NCBI GenBank assembly: GCA_028866835.1
Contig: JAGWHJ010000005.1
Location: 1-57,113 of the forward strand
Direction: 5' to 3'
Source of the DNA: Microcaldota archaeon
GTDB taxonomy: Archaea > Micrarchaeota > Micrarchaeia > Micrarchaeales > CABMGC01
Length of the DNA: 57,113 bases
Part shown: in pieces, positions 35,031 to 44,149 of the stretch
How the letters are laid out: the number at the start of each line of letters is the position of its first letter
Numbering within the stretch: the first letter of the stretch is position 1
Notes under the pieces: generated by a model
What the model was told of the DNA's origin: nothing
What the model saw: the letters and a program-made list of their open reading frames with translations, nothing else
Databases searched by the model: none
Program-made: the position numbers and the translations under genes

Positions 35031-36647
35031 ATGCCGGGTTTTGTCAACGAGTACACTTACAGGAACTACATGGAGAGCGGCAAGGAGGGAGAGTTCGACA
35101 AGGCATTTGACGACGCCGTTGATATGGTCGGGAGGGAGCTGTTCGGCAAGGAGCATCCGCTGCACATAGGAGACAACAACGTGATGACGCAGGAGAAGCT
35201 TATCGAGTATTCGCCGATAGATGGCACGCTGCTAGGCAATTTCCAGAAAGCAGGGAGGAACGAGGCAAGGCAAGCGATAGACGCAGCGGCAGATGCCTTC
35301 GCCTCGTGGAGCGCGATGGATTACAGGGACCGTGCAGCCATTTTCCAGAAGGCGGCGGACCTGTTCTCGAGGAGCAAGTTCGAGCTCGCCGCGATACTGA
35401 GCATGGAGAACGGCAAGACAAGATACGAATCCATAGGCGAGGTGGACGAGGCCATCGACTTCATGCGGTACTACGCGACGGAGGTCATGTCAAGCCGCAA
35501 TTTTGCAAGGAAGGCGGTGATCAGGGCAAGCGCCGCCAAGGTCGCCGAGGGATTCCAGGGCGCCCCTGGACGGGAGGAGAAGGTGTCGATACTGATGAAA
35601 CCTTACGGCGTGTTCGGCATAATAGGGCCATTCAACTTCCCCCTGTCCATATCTGTGGGGATGAGCACCGGCGCGCTGATAACCGGCAATACCGTAGTAT
35701 TCAAGCCGTCAACGGACAACATGACGATGCTTACAGGGATGCGCATATACGAGCTGTTCCGCGAGGCGGGCATTCCTGCCGGCGTCTTCAACTACGTGAG
35801 CGGCCCGGGCTCGGAGGTGGGCGATGAGATAGTCATAAGCCCGAAGGTCGAGGGCATCGCATTCACGGGCTCGAGGAAGACTGGCTTGGCAATGATGAAG
35901 AGGACAATCGATGCGGGCCTGCAGAAAACGTACATAGTGGAGATGAGCGGAAAGAATCCGGTAATAGTCTCGAAGATTTCCGACATCGATGCAGCTGCGG
36001 AAGGAGTAGCTGCCGCATCGTTCGGCTACTCGGGGCAGAAGTGCAGCTCGTGCTCGCGCGTGTACGTGCACGAATCCGTGAAGGACCAGTTCGTCGGCAA
36101 GCTGCTTGAGAGGACAAGGACGCTCAGGATAGGAAACCCGCTCATGAAGGAGAGCTACATCGGGCCCATAATAAGCAAGGCTGCCCTTGACCGCTACACC
36201 GCAGCGGTGAAGGAGGCAGGCAGTTCCGGCAAGATAATATTCGGCGGGAAGGTCGTTGATACAGGCCTGAAAGGCATCTATGTCGAACCGGTAGTGGCGC
36301 TCCTGGACCACGGCAACAGGCTGTTCCACGATGAGCTCTTCCTGCCTTTCGTTGTCATCGACACCTACAAGGAGTTCGACGAGGCGCTGAGCAAGGCGAA
36401 CGACAGCGAGTTCGGGCTGACCGCTGGCCTGTACAGCAACAAGAGCCGCGAGATAAGGGACTTCCTTGACGGGATACGGAGCGGCGTGGTCTACGTCAAC
36501 AGGGAGACGAGCGCGACCACAGGCGCGATAGTGGGCATGCACTCTTTCGTCGGATGGAAGGGCAGCGGGCTTACAGGCAAGGGGACGGGCAGCAGGCTGT
36601 ATCTCCATCAGTTCATGCACGAGCAGAGCCAGTCAATTGTAAGGTAA
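35031..36647 (+). CDS. Aldehyde dehydrogenase superfamily (P5C dehydrogenase-like C-terminus)
   Basis: GIIGPFNFPLSIS, FTGSRKTGLAMMKR, VEMSGKNPVIV, GQKCSSCSRVYV; C-terminal GAIVGMHSFVGWKGSGLTGKGTGSRLYLHQFMHEQS. Longer 34812 start rejected. Confidence 0.9.
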   Translation: MPGFVNEYTYRNYMESGKEGEFDKAFDDAVDMVGRELFGKEHPLHIGDNNVMTQEKLIEYSPIDGTLLGNFQKAGRNEARQAIDAAADAFASWSAMDYRDRAAIFQKAADLFSRSKFELAAILSMENGKTRYESIGEVDEAIDFMRYYATEVMSSRNFARKAVIRASAAKVAEGFQGAPGREEKVSILMKPYGVFGIIGPFNFPLSISVGMSTGALITGNTVVFKPSTDNMTMLTGMRIYELFREAGIPAGVFNYVSGPGSEVGDEIVISPKVEGIAFTGSRKTGLAMMKRTIDAGLQKTYIVEMSGKNPVIVSKISDIDAAAEGVAAASFGYSGQKCSSCSRVYVHESVKDQFVGKLLERTRTLRIGNPLMKESYIGPIISKAALDRYTAAVKEAGSSGKIIFGGKVVDTGLKGIYVEPVVALLDHGNRLFHDELFLPFVVIDTYKEFDEALSKANDSEFGLTAGLYSNKSREIRDFLDGIRSGVVYVNRETSATTGAIVGMHSFVGWKGSGLTGKGTGSRLYLHQFMHEQSQSIVR

Positions 36648-36649
36648 AT

Positions 36650-38179
36650 TCAATCGTATCCTACCTTCGCCTTTGGCTCGACAAGCTTTGCCTCCTCGAG
36701 CCTTGCGTACTGCTTTGAGTACATGTCGTCGAAGATCCTGTAGCAGAGGCTGCCGATTATGGTGTCGGTGACTACGAGCGTGCTGGCCTTTATCCCCTTG
36801 AGGTTGGTGCTTATGTGGTCCATCGTGTCGTCCAGATCTGTCTCGCCCAATATCGGCATCACGAGAAGCCCGCCGTTGGGCGTACCGAAGTCGCCTATCA
36901 GGCAGTACTTGTTTATCACTCCCCTGTTCTGTATCAGCTCGGTCAGCAGGCCGCGCCTGGTGCTGGCATACTCCGCGACGTTAGTGAAATCGATCAGTAT
37001 TATGCTTATGTACCTTATGGGAAGGTGCTTCATCGTGATGGTGCAGCGCTGTATTATGCCGCGCTCCTGCAGTCTGTAGTACGTGTACTGCGATGCTCCC
37101 CTGCCGTATCCGGTCTTCTTGTCTATCGAGCTGAACTCCTCCTTGCTGTTGCTGTTCAGCGCCGCAAGCACGGCGATCTCCCTGGACAGGAGAAGGCCCG
37201 GCCTCTCCTGCTTCGATGCCTCGACGCCCCTCTTCTTCTCCTTCAGCTTGAGCAGCTTCTCGAAGAACTCCTGGCGCAGCGGGATGAGCCCGTACGTCTG
37301 GTCGAACGGGGAGATGTACCATACCGCGTCGTAGCTCCGCAGCTGGCTGGACGACCGTATCCTCCAGACGGTGTCGCCCACGTTCTCCGAGCTGTCCTCG
37401 ACAAGGTATATGATGAGGTCGTAGTCGCCCTTCACCGTCGCCGCAAACTGTATCTTGGGCTCGTTCTGCAGGGCCTCGCTTATGACGGTGGAGCTTGGCA
37501 CGTTTCCGGTGAACTTTATAAGCACGAAGAACGGCGCGTACCCCAGCTTGAGGACGTCGAGCTCGAGTATGTATTCCATGCCAAACCTCTTCTCCAGGGA
37601 CTTTGCCCTTGAGTATGCGAGGTGCTCTGTTATTCCGGCAAGCCTGCCAAGCCGCGAGAATGGCATCCTCGCGTTCATGCTCAGGCCGCGCAGGACCATC
37701 TGCTCCTCGCCCGTCACGTGCATGGCGTTCGAGAGCATCGCCTCGCCCTCGTAGCCCGCTGGCACGTTTATGGAGCCGTTCTCCTGTATTATCCCTACCG
37801 GCCTGTCCTGGGGCGCATTGCCCTGCCTGCTGTAGACGTAGAAGCGGTTTTTCTCGACCTTCGCGACGTACGCATCGGGATACCTCTCCCTGAGCCTCTC
37901 GAACTCGCGCAGCGCCGGCCTAGGCATGAAGTTGACAAGGTACTGCATGAAATCGGTGGCGTGGTGCCTTGCGGCGATGAACCTGCCGTCATTGTCCATG
38001 CGGCCTATGTACCTGGTTATCTTGCGCCGCTTCTTCGTCTCCTTCTCGAACCTGCTCGTAGCCGAGAAGAGGTAGTAGAACGACTTCTTCCTGTATTTTG
38101 CCTCGATATAGATGCCCTGCTCCTCCCTGAGGCGCTCTATAGCGCTTTTTACCCTCGGTGGAAGCTCTCCGATCTTCAT
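36650..38179 (-). CDS. Multi-domain Lrp/AsnC-like transcriptional regulator
   Basis: 509 aa; two HTH-like segments (EEQMVLRGLSMNARMPFSRLGRLAGITEHLAYSRAKSLEKR; REIAVLAALNSNSKEEFSSIDKKTGYGRGASQYTYYRLQERGII), each followed by a RAM-like alpha/beta region; distinct basic N-terminal module. Confidence 0.6.
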   Translation of the reverse strand: MKIGELPPRVKSAIERLREEQGIYIEAKYRKKSFYYLFSATSRFEKETKKRRKITRYIGRMDNDGRFIAARHHATDFMQYLVNFMPRPALREFERLRERYPDAYVAKVEKNRFYVYSRQGNAPQDRPVGIIQENGSINVPAGYEGEAMLSNAMHVTGEEQMVLRGLSMNARMPFSRLGRLAGITEHLAYSRAKSLEKRFGMEYILELDVLKLGYAPFFVLIKFTGNVPSSTVISEALQNEPKIQFAATVKGDYDLIIYLVEDSSENVGDTVWRIRSSSQLRSYDAVWYISPFDQTYGLIPLRQEFFEKLLKLKEKKRGVEASKQERPGLLLSREIAVLAALNSNSKEEFSSIDKKTGYGRGASQYTYYRLQERGIIQRCTITMKHLPIRYISIILIDFTNVAEYASTRRGLLTELIQNRGVINKYCLIGDFGTPNGGLLVMPILGETDLDDTMDHISTNLKGIKASTLVVTDTIIGSLCYRIFDDMYSKQYARLEEAKLVEPKAKVGYD

Positions 38180-38191
38180 GATTATTATTAG

Positions 38192-38276
38192 TATGGGTAT
38201 CTATTTATACTTTTCTGTATCCCATTGATTAAAACGAAGGAATTATTTCGACTGCATTTTACTTATTATGGGTATC
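38192..38276. repeat. Direct repeat TATGGGTATC (38192-38201 and 38267-38276), period 75 bp
   Basis: Two exact 10-mers just upstream of the regulator start (38179); inverted core ATACCCA also at 38430-38436. Confidence 0.5.
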
Positions 38277-38443
38277 CAGATAGCTATTTTGGTAATATTG
38301 CATTAATTTTTAGGTAAAAATATGTAATTTTTCTGGGTTTTTGGGGCTGGTACGAGTGCATTCTTATATAAAAGGTATTCCACTATATTGTTGTAAACCC
38401 TTTATACTCGTTTTCTGACAGACCCTCACATACCCAATCCCAA

Positions 38444-38468
38444 GGGCGCATGGTAACCCCATGTGCCC
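38444..38468. other. Perfect stem-loop in intergenic region
   Basis: GGGCGCATGG-TAACC-CCATGTGCCC: 10-bp stem with one G.T pair, 5-nt loop; TATA-like CTTTATAC at about 38399-38406 upstream on +. Confidence 0.6.
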
Positions 38469-38536
38469 ACCAATAATTACTTGCTTATTCTAAATCAGAT
38501 GTCCTGTAATTTATACCTATTGCTAGCCATCTCTTT

Positions 38537-38977
38537 TTGATATTAATGGCATGGCTATCCGGAAAGCTGGGCGGGCTTCTCCACAGGGACAAGGTCAAGG
38601 GCTGGGGCAACTACGGCAAGGCGAAGGTCAGCTACAGGGATAACACCTTCACTGCATATGTCGCGGACAGCCGCGGCAAGGTCATGAAGGGGCTCATGGG
38701 TAGGGAGGCATTGGGGAAGGACGAGGCGATGCTCTTCATATTCGAGAGGGAGGGCAGGCAGGGCTTCTGGATGCTGAACATGAAGTTCAGCATAGACATC
38801 GTATGGCTTGACAAGAGCAAGAGGATAACATACATCGCCGAGAATGCCAAGCCCTGCGGCTCGATATTCAACTGCCCGGTGTACAGGCCGAAGGAGAGTT
38901 CCCTGTACGTGCTTGAACTTAAGGCGGGAATCGCGCATGAGTTGGGCATGAAGACCGGCGACGCGCTGAGATGGTAG
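38537..38977 (+). CDS. DUF192-family protein
   Basis: 146 aa; KGLMGREALGKDEAMLFIFEREGRQGFWMLNMKFSIDIVWLDKSKRITYIAENAKPCG...VLELKAGIAHELGMKTGD. Confidence 0.92.
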   Translation: MILMAWLSGKLGGLLHRDKVKGWGNYGKAKVSYRDNTFTAYVADSRGKVMKGLMGREALGKDEAMLFIFEREGRQGFWMLNMKFSIDIVWLDKSKRITYIAENAKPCGSIFNCPVYRPKESSLYVLELKAGIAHELGMKTGDALRW

Positions 38978-39035
38978 GCCAATAGCCCTGGCAAACGCCA
39001 TTTAAATCCTTTTAAACCTATTCTACGGATTAATA

Positions 39036-39935
39036 GTGCCCGGGGATATATTGCAACTAAGAATTTCACAGCCGAAAAAGCTCCCTCAGAATGTCAATGC
39101 GGCGTTACGCAAGACAGGCGCGGTGCTGAAGTCATTCAGGTCAGCCGATTTCTCCGGTGCGACCCTGTTCGCCCCGTCGACGCACCTGCTGAAGCACGAG
39201 GGAAAGATGGTAAGGCCGGCATTGGTTCTTGTAGGCGCGGACGTACTGGGGGAGCCGCTTCCGGAATTCACGGACCTCGCCGCAGCCGCGGAGCTGCTGC
39301 ACACATCATCGCTGATACACGATGACATAATAGACGGCGACATGATGCGCAGGGGCACGAAGGCGGTCCACGCGAAGTACGGACAGGCGGCGGCGATACT
39401 GGCGGGCGATGCCCTCATATCCAAGGCGGTGGAACTCTCGTCGGCGTACGGGCGCGAGGTTATGCTCTCGATAAGCAAGACAGCGATGCTGATGTGCGCT
39501 GGCGAGCTGCTTGACTATGAGTACCAGAGGGGCGGGCGGGTCCCGAGCCTTTCCGACTACATACGCATTGCGCGGCTCAAGAGCGCAAGCATAACGGGCA
39601 TGTGCTCCAGCATAGCCGCGCAGTACAAGCGCCATCCCTCAAGGAACAGGCTAGAGACCTTCGGCGTGGACTTCGGGATAGCACTACAGATACGTGACGA
39701 TGTGATAGACTTCATGAGGCTTGACCGTGGCAACGGCTCGATATCAGGTAATGGCGGCCCGAACATCGTAACGACGCTGATCAAGCGTGCAAGGATGGAC
39801 CGCGACAGGGCGGTGCGAAAGGCAGTATCTATGAACAACAGCTACCTCGACCATGCCGCAGAGATGCTTGCCGGCTCAAGGAACCTCTCGAGATTCGCGG
39901 CTTATTCGGAGTTCATAAGGCTTGAGCTTGAATGA
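39036..39935 (+). CDS. Polyprenyl diphosphate synthase (GGPP synthase-like)
   Basis: 299 aa; first motif LIHDDIIDGDMMRRG; second Asp motif as QIRDDVIDF; starts with a non-ATG codon. Confidence 0.9.
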   Translation: MPGDILQLRISQPKKLPQNVNAALRKTGAVLKSFRSADFSGATLFAPSTHLLKHEGKMVRPALVLVGADVLGEPLPEFTDLAAAAELLHTSSLIHDDIIDGDMMRRGTKAVHAKYGQAAAILAGDALISKAVELSSAYGREVMLSISKTAMLMCAGELLDYEYQRGGRVPSLSDYIRIARLKSASITGMCSSIAAQYKRHPSRNRLETFGVDFGIALQIRDDVIDFMRLDRGNGSISGNGGPNIVTTLIKRARMDRDRAVRKAVSMNNSYLDHAAEMLAGSRNLSRFAAYSEFIRLELE

Positions 39936-40631
39936 TCACGGCTTTGTGCCAGTAACTATGAAACCCACCCCGGTGAAGAGCTGGCGCGCGGACACGTCCC
40001 TGAAGCCTTCCTCCCTCAGGAGGCGGATAAGGTTGCGCTTGTCGAAGCGGCTGATGCTGTAGTTGAGCCAGTTGTACGCATCCCTGTCTATCAGGTACCC
40101 TATAGGCCTCATTATCATCCTGAAATAAAGCTTGAAAAGCAGCCTCTGCGGCAGGTCGTCGGGCAATGCCATCTCCAGTATGACGAACCTCCCTCCCTTC
40201 CTCAGCACGCGGCGCAGCTGCTTTGCAAATGCATCGAGATTGTCGAGGTTCCTGAGCACAAATGCTGACGTGGCAACGTCGAACGAGGCGGCGTCGAAGT
40301 GCAGTGAGAGCGCATCGCCATTCTCCAGCCTTATGTTGCGGAGGCCAAGCCCCTTGACCTTCCTCCTTGCGATGCCCAGCATATCTCCGTTGAAATCAAT
40401 CCCGGTGATACGCACGTCCTTTTTCTTCCTGACGGCTTCCCTGTTTATCGCGAGCGCGAGGTCCCCTGTGCCGGTGCCTATGTCGATTATCCTGAACGAG
40501 CGCTCAGGCAGCATGGCGGCCATCGCGGCCTCCTTCCGCCAGCCTATGTCAACGCCCATGCTGAAGATGTGGTTCATGGCCTCGTACTTGCCGTGGACCT
40601 CGGAAAAAAGGTTCATTATGCGCTCGCTCAT
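39936..40631 (-). CDS. UbiE/MenG-family demethylmenaquinone/ubiquinone methyltransferase
   Basis: 231 aa; YEAMNHIFSMGVDIGWRKEA, IIDIGTGTGDLALAI, GIDFNGDMLGIARRK. Confidence 0.9.
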   Translation of the reverse strand: MSERIMNLFSEVHGKYEAMNHIFSMGVDIGWRKEAAMAAMLPERSFRIIDIGTGTGDLALAINREAVRKKKDVRITGIDFNGDMLGIARRKVKGLGLRNIRLENGDALSLHFDAASFDVATSAFVLRNLDNLDAFAKQLRRVLRKGGRFVILEMALPDDLPQRLLFKLYFRMIMRPIGYLIDRDAYNWLNYSISRFDKRNLIRLLREEGFRDVSARQLFTGVGFIVTGTKP

Positions 40632-40752
40632 GGAATCATTGGTTTGATGCTGTAGCTCACTACTATAATGTTACCGATACTTTATTATTCAATGCAAAAC
40701 TTCTCAAAGCGCTAGAAAATTATATTAAGCCTTTTCAAGCAAAACCATTTGT

Positions 40753-41940
40753 ATGGCGTCTGAGTTCCTCGCACTTGCGGTGACCGCTTTCTCCCTGGGC
40801 CTTGCAAGCATAATCGCATTGAAGTTCAGGATCCCTCCGCTGATAGTCTTCCTCCTCATGGGGATGATCGCGGGCACGTACGGCTTCCTTCAGTCGAACA
40901 CGATAATAACCTTCATAGGCAATCTCGGCAGCGTGCTCCTGCTCTTCGCCATCGGGACAGAGTTCTCCATATACAAGCTCTTCAAATCGGGGTTCTTCAA
41001 GGAGGCCAAGACCGCCCTAGTGGAGGTGGGCGTGACCTTCTTCCTCCTGTACCTGTTCTTCTCGCTCTGGCTCAGCATAAGCGTCGCGCTGATACTCGCG
41101 CTTGCATTCTCAATAACCAGCACGGGCATATCCCTCAAGCTGCTGCAGGAGCTCAACATGAGCAAGAAGTTCGACATACCCCTCATAATAAAGATAAGCG
41201 TGATAGAGGACCTGCTCGCTGTGCTCATGTTCACATTCATAAGCTCCTACTCTCTCTCCCAGGGGCAACCGTTCAACCAGGTAGTCGAATCGTTCATACT
41301 GTCGATAATACTGTTCGTCATGGCGTACTACGCGTTCTACGTCTTCCTCAACAAGTTCCTCTTCAGGTACGAGATAAAGGAGGAAGATCTACTGATGCTG
41401 GCGCTCGGAGTGCTCCTGCTGCTCGTGTCTATAGCCGGGGCCCTGAACCTATCCACGTCGTTCGGCGCATACATCTCGGGGAGCATAGTGAGCATATGGA
41501 AGGACAGGTGGAAGAGCATAGATGCGGACCTGAAGAAATTCTCCTACATATTCATCTCCATATTCTTCCTCTCCATAGGGCTGCAGGTGAGCCTTCTTAA
41601 CGTAGATTTCCTCATGCTGTTGATAATACTGCCGGTGGTGCTAGTTGTCAAGTTCGCAGGCGTCTTCGCCGGCACGCAGGTCTCATACTGGAGCTCTAGG
41701 CTCTCGTTCTTCAACTCCATAGGCATGCTGTCAAGGGGAGAGCTGACGCTGGTTCTGGTCAGCGCCGCGGTCACATCAGGGCTGCTGCCGCAGGGCTATC
41801 TCGGCCTCGCGGCGCTCGTAGTGTTCCTCACCGTGGTTGCTACGTTCATAATGCTGACAAGGTCTGTCGACATGTACACGGCGATACGCATACGCTTCCC
41901 TAAAGTCAGGATAGGACACCAAGCAAGGAGATGGCATTAG
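40753..41940 (+). CDS. CPA2-type cation/proton antiporter (Kef-like)
   Basis: 395 aa, about 12 TM; FRIPPLIVFLLMGMIAG, ISVIEDLLAVLMF. Confidence 0.88.
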   Translation: MASEFLALAVTAFSLGLASIIALKFRIPPLIVFLLMGMIAGTYGFLQSNTIITFIGNLGSVLLLFAIGTEFSIYKLFKSGFFKEAKTALVEVGVTFFLLYLFFSLWLSISVALILALAFSITSTGISLKLLQELNMSKKFDIPLIIKISVIEDLLAVLMFTFISSYSLSQGQPFNQVVESFILSIILFVMAYYAFYVFLNKFLFRYEIKEEDLLMLALGVLLLLVSIAGALNLSTSFGAYISGSIVSIWKDRWKSIDADLKKFSYIFISIFFLSIGLQVSLLNVDFLMLLIILPVVLVVKFAGVFAGTQVSYWSSRLSFFNSIGMLSRGELTLVLVSAAVTSGLLPQGYLGLAALVVFLTVVATFIMLTRSVDMYTAIRIRFPKVRIGHQARRWH

Positions 41941-41956
41941 CACACGCACGAATGCG

Positions 41957-42841
41957 TTAAGGCTGCGTATATCCGTTATACCAGTAGCCTATGTAATTGA
42001 TAGGGCCGTTCGTCTGGTCGTTGTCGCTGTTCCCGGAATAGTCGTTGGCGTCACCGTTGAGCGGCCACCACCCGAGTATGTACTGCGCGCTTATCGGCAC
42101 GCCGCCTATGCCTTCCATATAAAGGGTATGCACCTGGCCCGCTGTCATGGAGATGTTGTAGAACTGGAAGTTTGAGAGCATGCCGTTATACTTCGCTCCG
42201 GAGCCGCAGTTCGTAGAGTCGGAGGCTCCAAGCGAATAAAACATCTGATTCGCACCGCCAGGGACCGAGCGCGTGCCGCTTCTGCTGCCTCCCTGCACAC
42301 CGTCAACATATCCGGTGTACGTGCTCCCATCATACGTCATTATTATATTGCTCCATTGGTCTGTAGGAACCTGCCCTACGGAGATGCACGGCAGGCTCCA
42401 CATCCTTATGTAGGCGTTCCCGTTCACGAGCTCTATCCAGCTGTCGTGCCAGGCTCCGCCCCTTGAAAGCTCATCCACAACTATGCCGCTTGAAGAAGTC
42501 GGATCAACCCATATGGATATCGTGAACGGCTGGGCCCTGTTGTTCAATGTGCCAAAGCCATTGCCCTGGACCGCGCTGCTGGACCCGGCCAGGCCCAGCA
42601 CATATTTTGGTATTGCACTGAGACATTGGCCCACAAAGTTGGCTCCCTGCGAATTCCTCACCGCCTGGCATGAGCCTGGCGAAGCCTTAAGCGTAAAATA
42701 ATAGGGGTTGAATATCCCTATCTCGTACAGAGCAACGAGAACTATTGCTATTACGAGTATCGCCCATCCGTATGTCATCAGATACTCCATTGCGGACTGG
42801 GACTTGAACCCTGCATACTCTGATTTTCTCATGCGATTCAT
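41957..42841 (-). CDS. Class III signal peptide (archaeal pilin-type) protein with LamG/concanavalin-like domain
   Basis: MNRMRKSEYAGFKSQSAMEYLMTYGWAILVIAIVLVALYEIG (K/Q-S-x-x-EY type III signal); LamG-like ISIWVDPTSSSGIVV...WSNIIMTYDGSTYTGYVDG. Confidence 0.75.
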   Translation of the reverse strand: MNRMRKSEYAGFKSQSAMEYLMTYGWAILVIAIVLVALYEIGIFNPYYFTLKASPGSCQAVRNSQGANFVGQCLSAIPKYVLGLAGSSSAVQGNGFGTLNNRAQPFTISIWVDPTSSSGIVVDELSRGGAWHDSWIELVNGNAYIRMWSLPCISVGQVPTDQWSNIIMTYDGSTYTGYVDGVQGGSRSGTRSVPGGANQMFYSLGASDSTNCGSGAKYNGMLSNFQFYNISMTAGQVHTLYMEGIGGVPISAQYILGWWPLNGDANDYSGNSDNDQTNGPINYIGYWYNGYTQP

Positions 42842-42942
42842 ATTAACACCAAGGAAAGAATAAAAAATGGTAGCACCATCCAAAGGGCTGCGCATAAGCT
42901 ATTTAAGCGTTCCAAGAAGAGTTAAAGAGAAGGCGACTTGGG

Positions 42943-43923
42943 ATGGCTCTTGAGGCATGCGGCTACTCTATAGCTCTAGACACCCATGACTCTAAGGCTG
43001 ATGTCAATTTCGTCTCCCATGCGCACTCCGACCATACGTCCGGGCTCAGGAAGAGCAAGAAGGTCATAGCGAGCGCGGCGACGATGGACCTTATAGAGGT
43101 GAGGAAGAGGTCGAGGTTCGATGCCCTCGAGATACCGCAGGGCATCAGGATGCTGAACTCGGGCCACATGCTCGGCTCGAAGCAGCTTTATGTAGAGAAC
43201 GGGGAAACAGGCATCTCCTTCCTCTACAGCGGCGACTTCCAGATGCAGGAATCGCAGGTCGCGGACAGGATAGAGACCACCGAGGCGGATGTGCTTGTGA
43301 TAGATTCGACGTACCCCTACCCTGACGTGCAGTTCGACGACAGATCAGAGACGATAACTGCCATACAGCACTACGCGACGGCCAAACTCGACTATGGTGT
43401 AACCCTCTTCGGTGCGTACACGATGGGGAAGGCCCAGGAGATGATACGGATACTCAACGAGGCCGGCATAGCCCCTTTCGTGAGCTGGAAGATAGCCGAG
43501 ATCTGCGAGGCCTATGGAAGGCACAACGTGAGGCTGGACTACCTGCCTTACAAGGACGACAATGAGCTCAGCGCTCTCGCCAAAAGGGTCTCTGTGGGAG
43601 TGGTCGACGTGGGCCGCGTTGAAGAGGTCAGGAGGACGGTCTCGGAGAACGCTAACAGGAGGGTGTTCACCGCCGTAGCCACAGGATTTGCGAAGATGTT
43701 CAAGTTCAATACTGATGTACAGTTCACGCTTTCGGACCACGCGGACTTTGCGCAGTCGGTAGAGTACATAGGCCTGTGCAATCCGAAGGTCATCTACACG
43801 TGCGGAGGCAACTCGCAGGTATTCGCCAAGAACCTGAGCGCGAAGGGCTACAATGCGCATCCCGTGTGGGACATGTCCGAGATATGCAACGTCGCCTCGC
43901 TGCTCACTTCCAAGATAAGATGA
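42943..43923 (+). CDS. MBL-fold exonuclease-like protein (mRNA 3'-end-processing-factor related)
   Basis: 326 aa; FVSHAHSDHTSGL, LYSGDFQMQ, LSDHADF. Confidence 0.85.
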   Translation: MALEACGYSIALDTHDSKADVNFVSHAHSDHTSGLRKSKKVIASAATMDLIEVRKRSRFDALEIPQGIRMLNSGHMLGSKQLYVENGETGISFLYSGDFQMQESQVADRIETTEADVLVIDSTYPYPDVQFDDRSETITAIQHYATAKLDYGVTLFGAYTMGKAQEMIRILNEAGIAPFVSWKIAEICEAYGRHNVRLDYLPYKDDNELSALAKRVSVGVVDVGRVEEVRRTVSENANRRVFTAVATGFAKMFKFNTDVQFTLSDHADFAQSVEYIGLCNPKVIYTCGGNSQVFAKNLSAKGYNAHPVWDMSEICNVASLLTSKIR

Positions 43924-43930
43924 TGTGGTA

Positions 43931-43950
43931 GGCGGGCCTGCAGTCCCGCC
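43931..43950 (+). terminator. GC-rich stem-loop after the MBL gene
   Basis: GGCGGG-CCTGCAGT-CCCGCC 8 nt after the stop codon, followed by CCTGTTTCT; second hairpin GCCAAG-CCTC-CTTGGC at 43967-43982. Confidence 0.45.
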
Positions 43951-44149
43951 CCTGTTTCTAGGTGACGCCAAGCCTCCTTGGCATTCGGTATTATGCATGA
44001 AAACAAATATAAGCTTTACCATAGATAAAAGATTTTATAGCAACATATAAATATTTTACTTGTGTAAATGACATTGCAAAGAGCGTAGCCATACGCTATA
44101 AAAGCTGGCACTATTTCTAGGTGTGGCATTCCTGATTTTGGGTGACTAT

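Noticed and set aside
35709-36620. 303-aa - ORF antisense to the aldehyde dehydrogenase
   Set aside because: Mirror ORF; no domain features.
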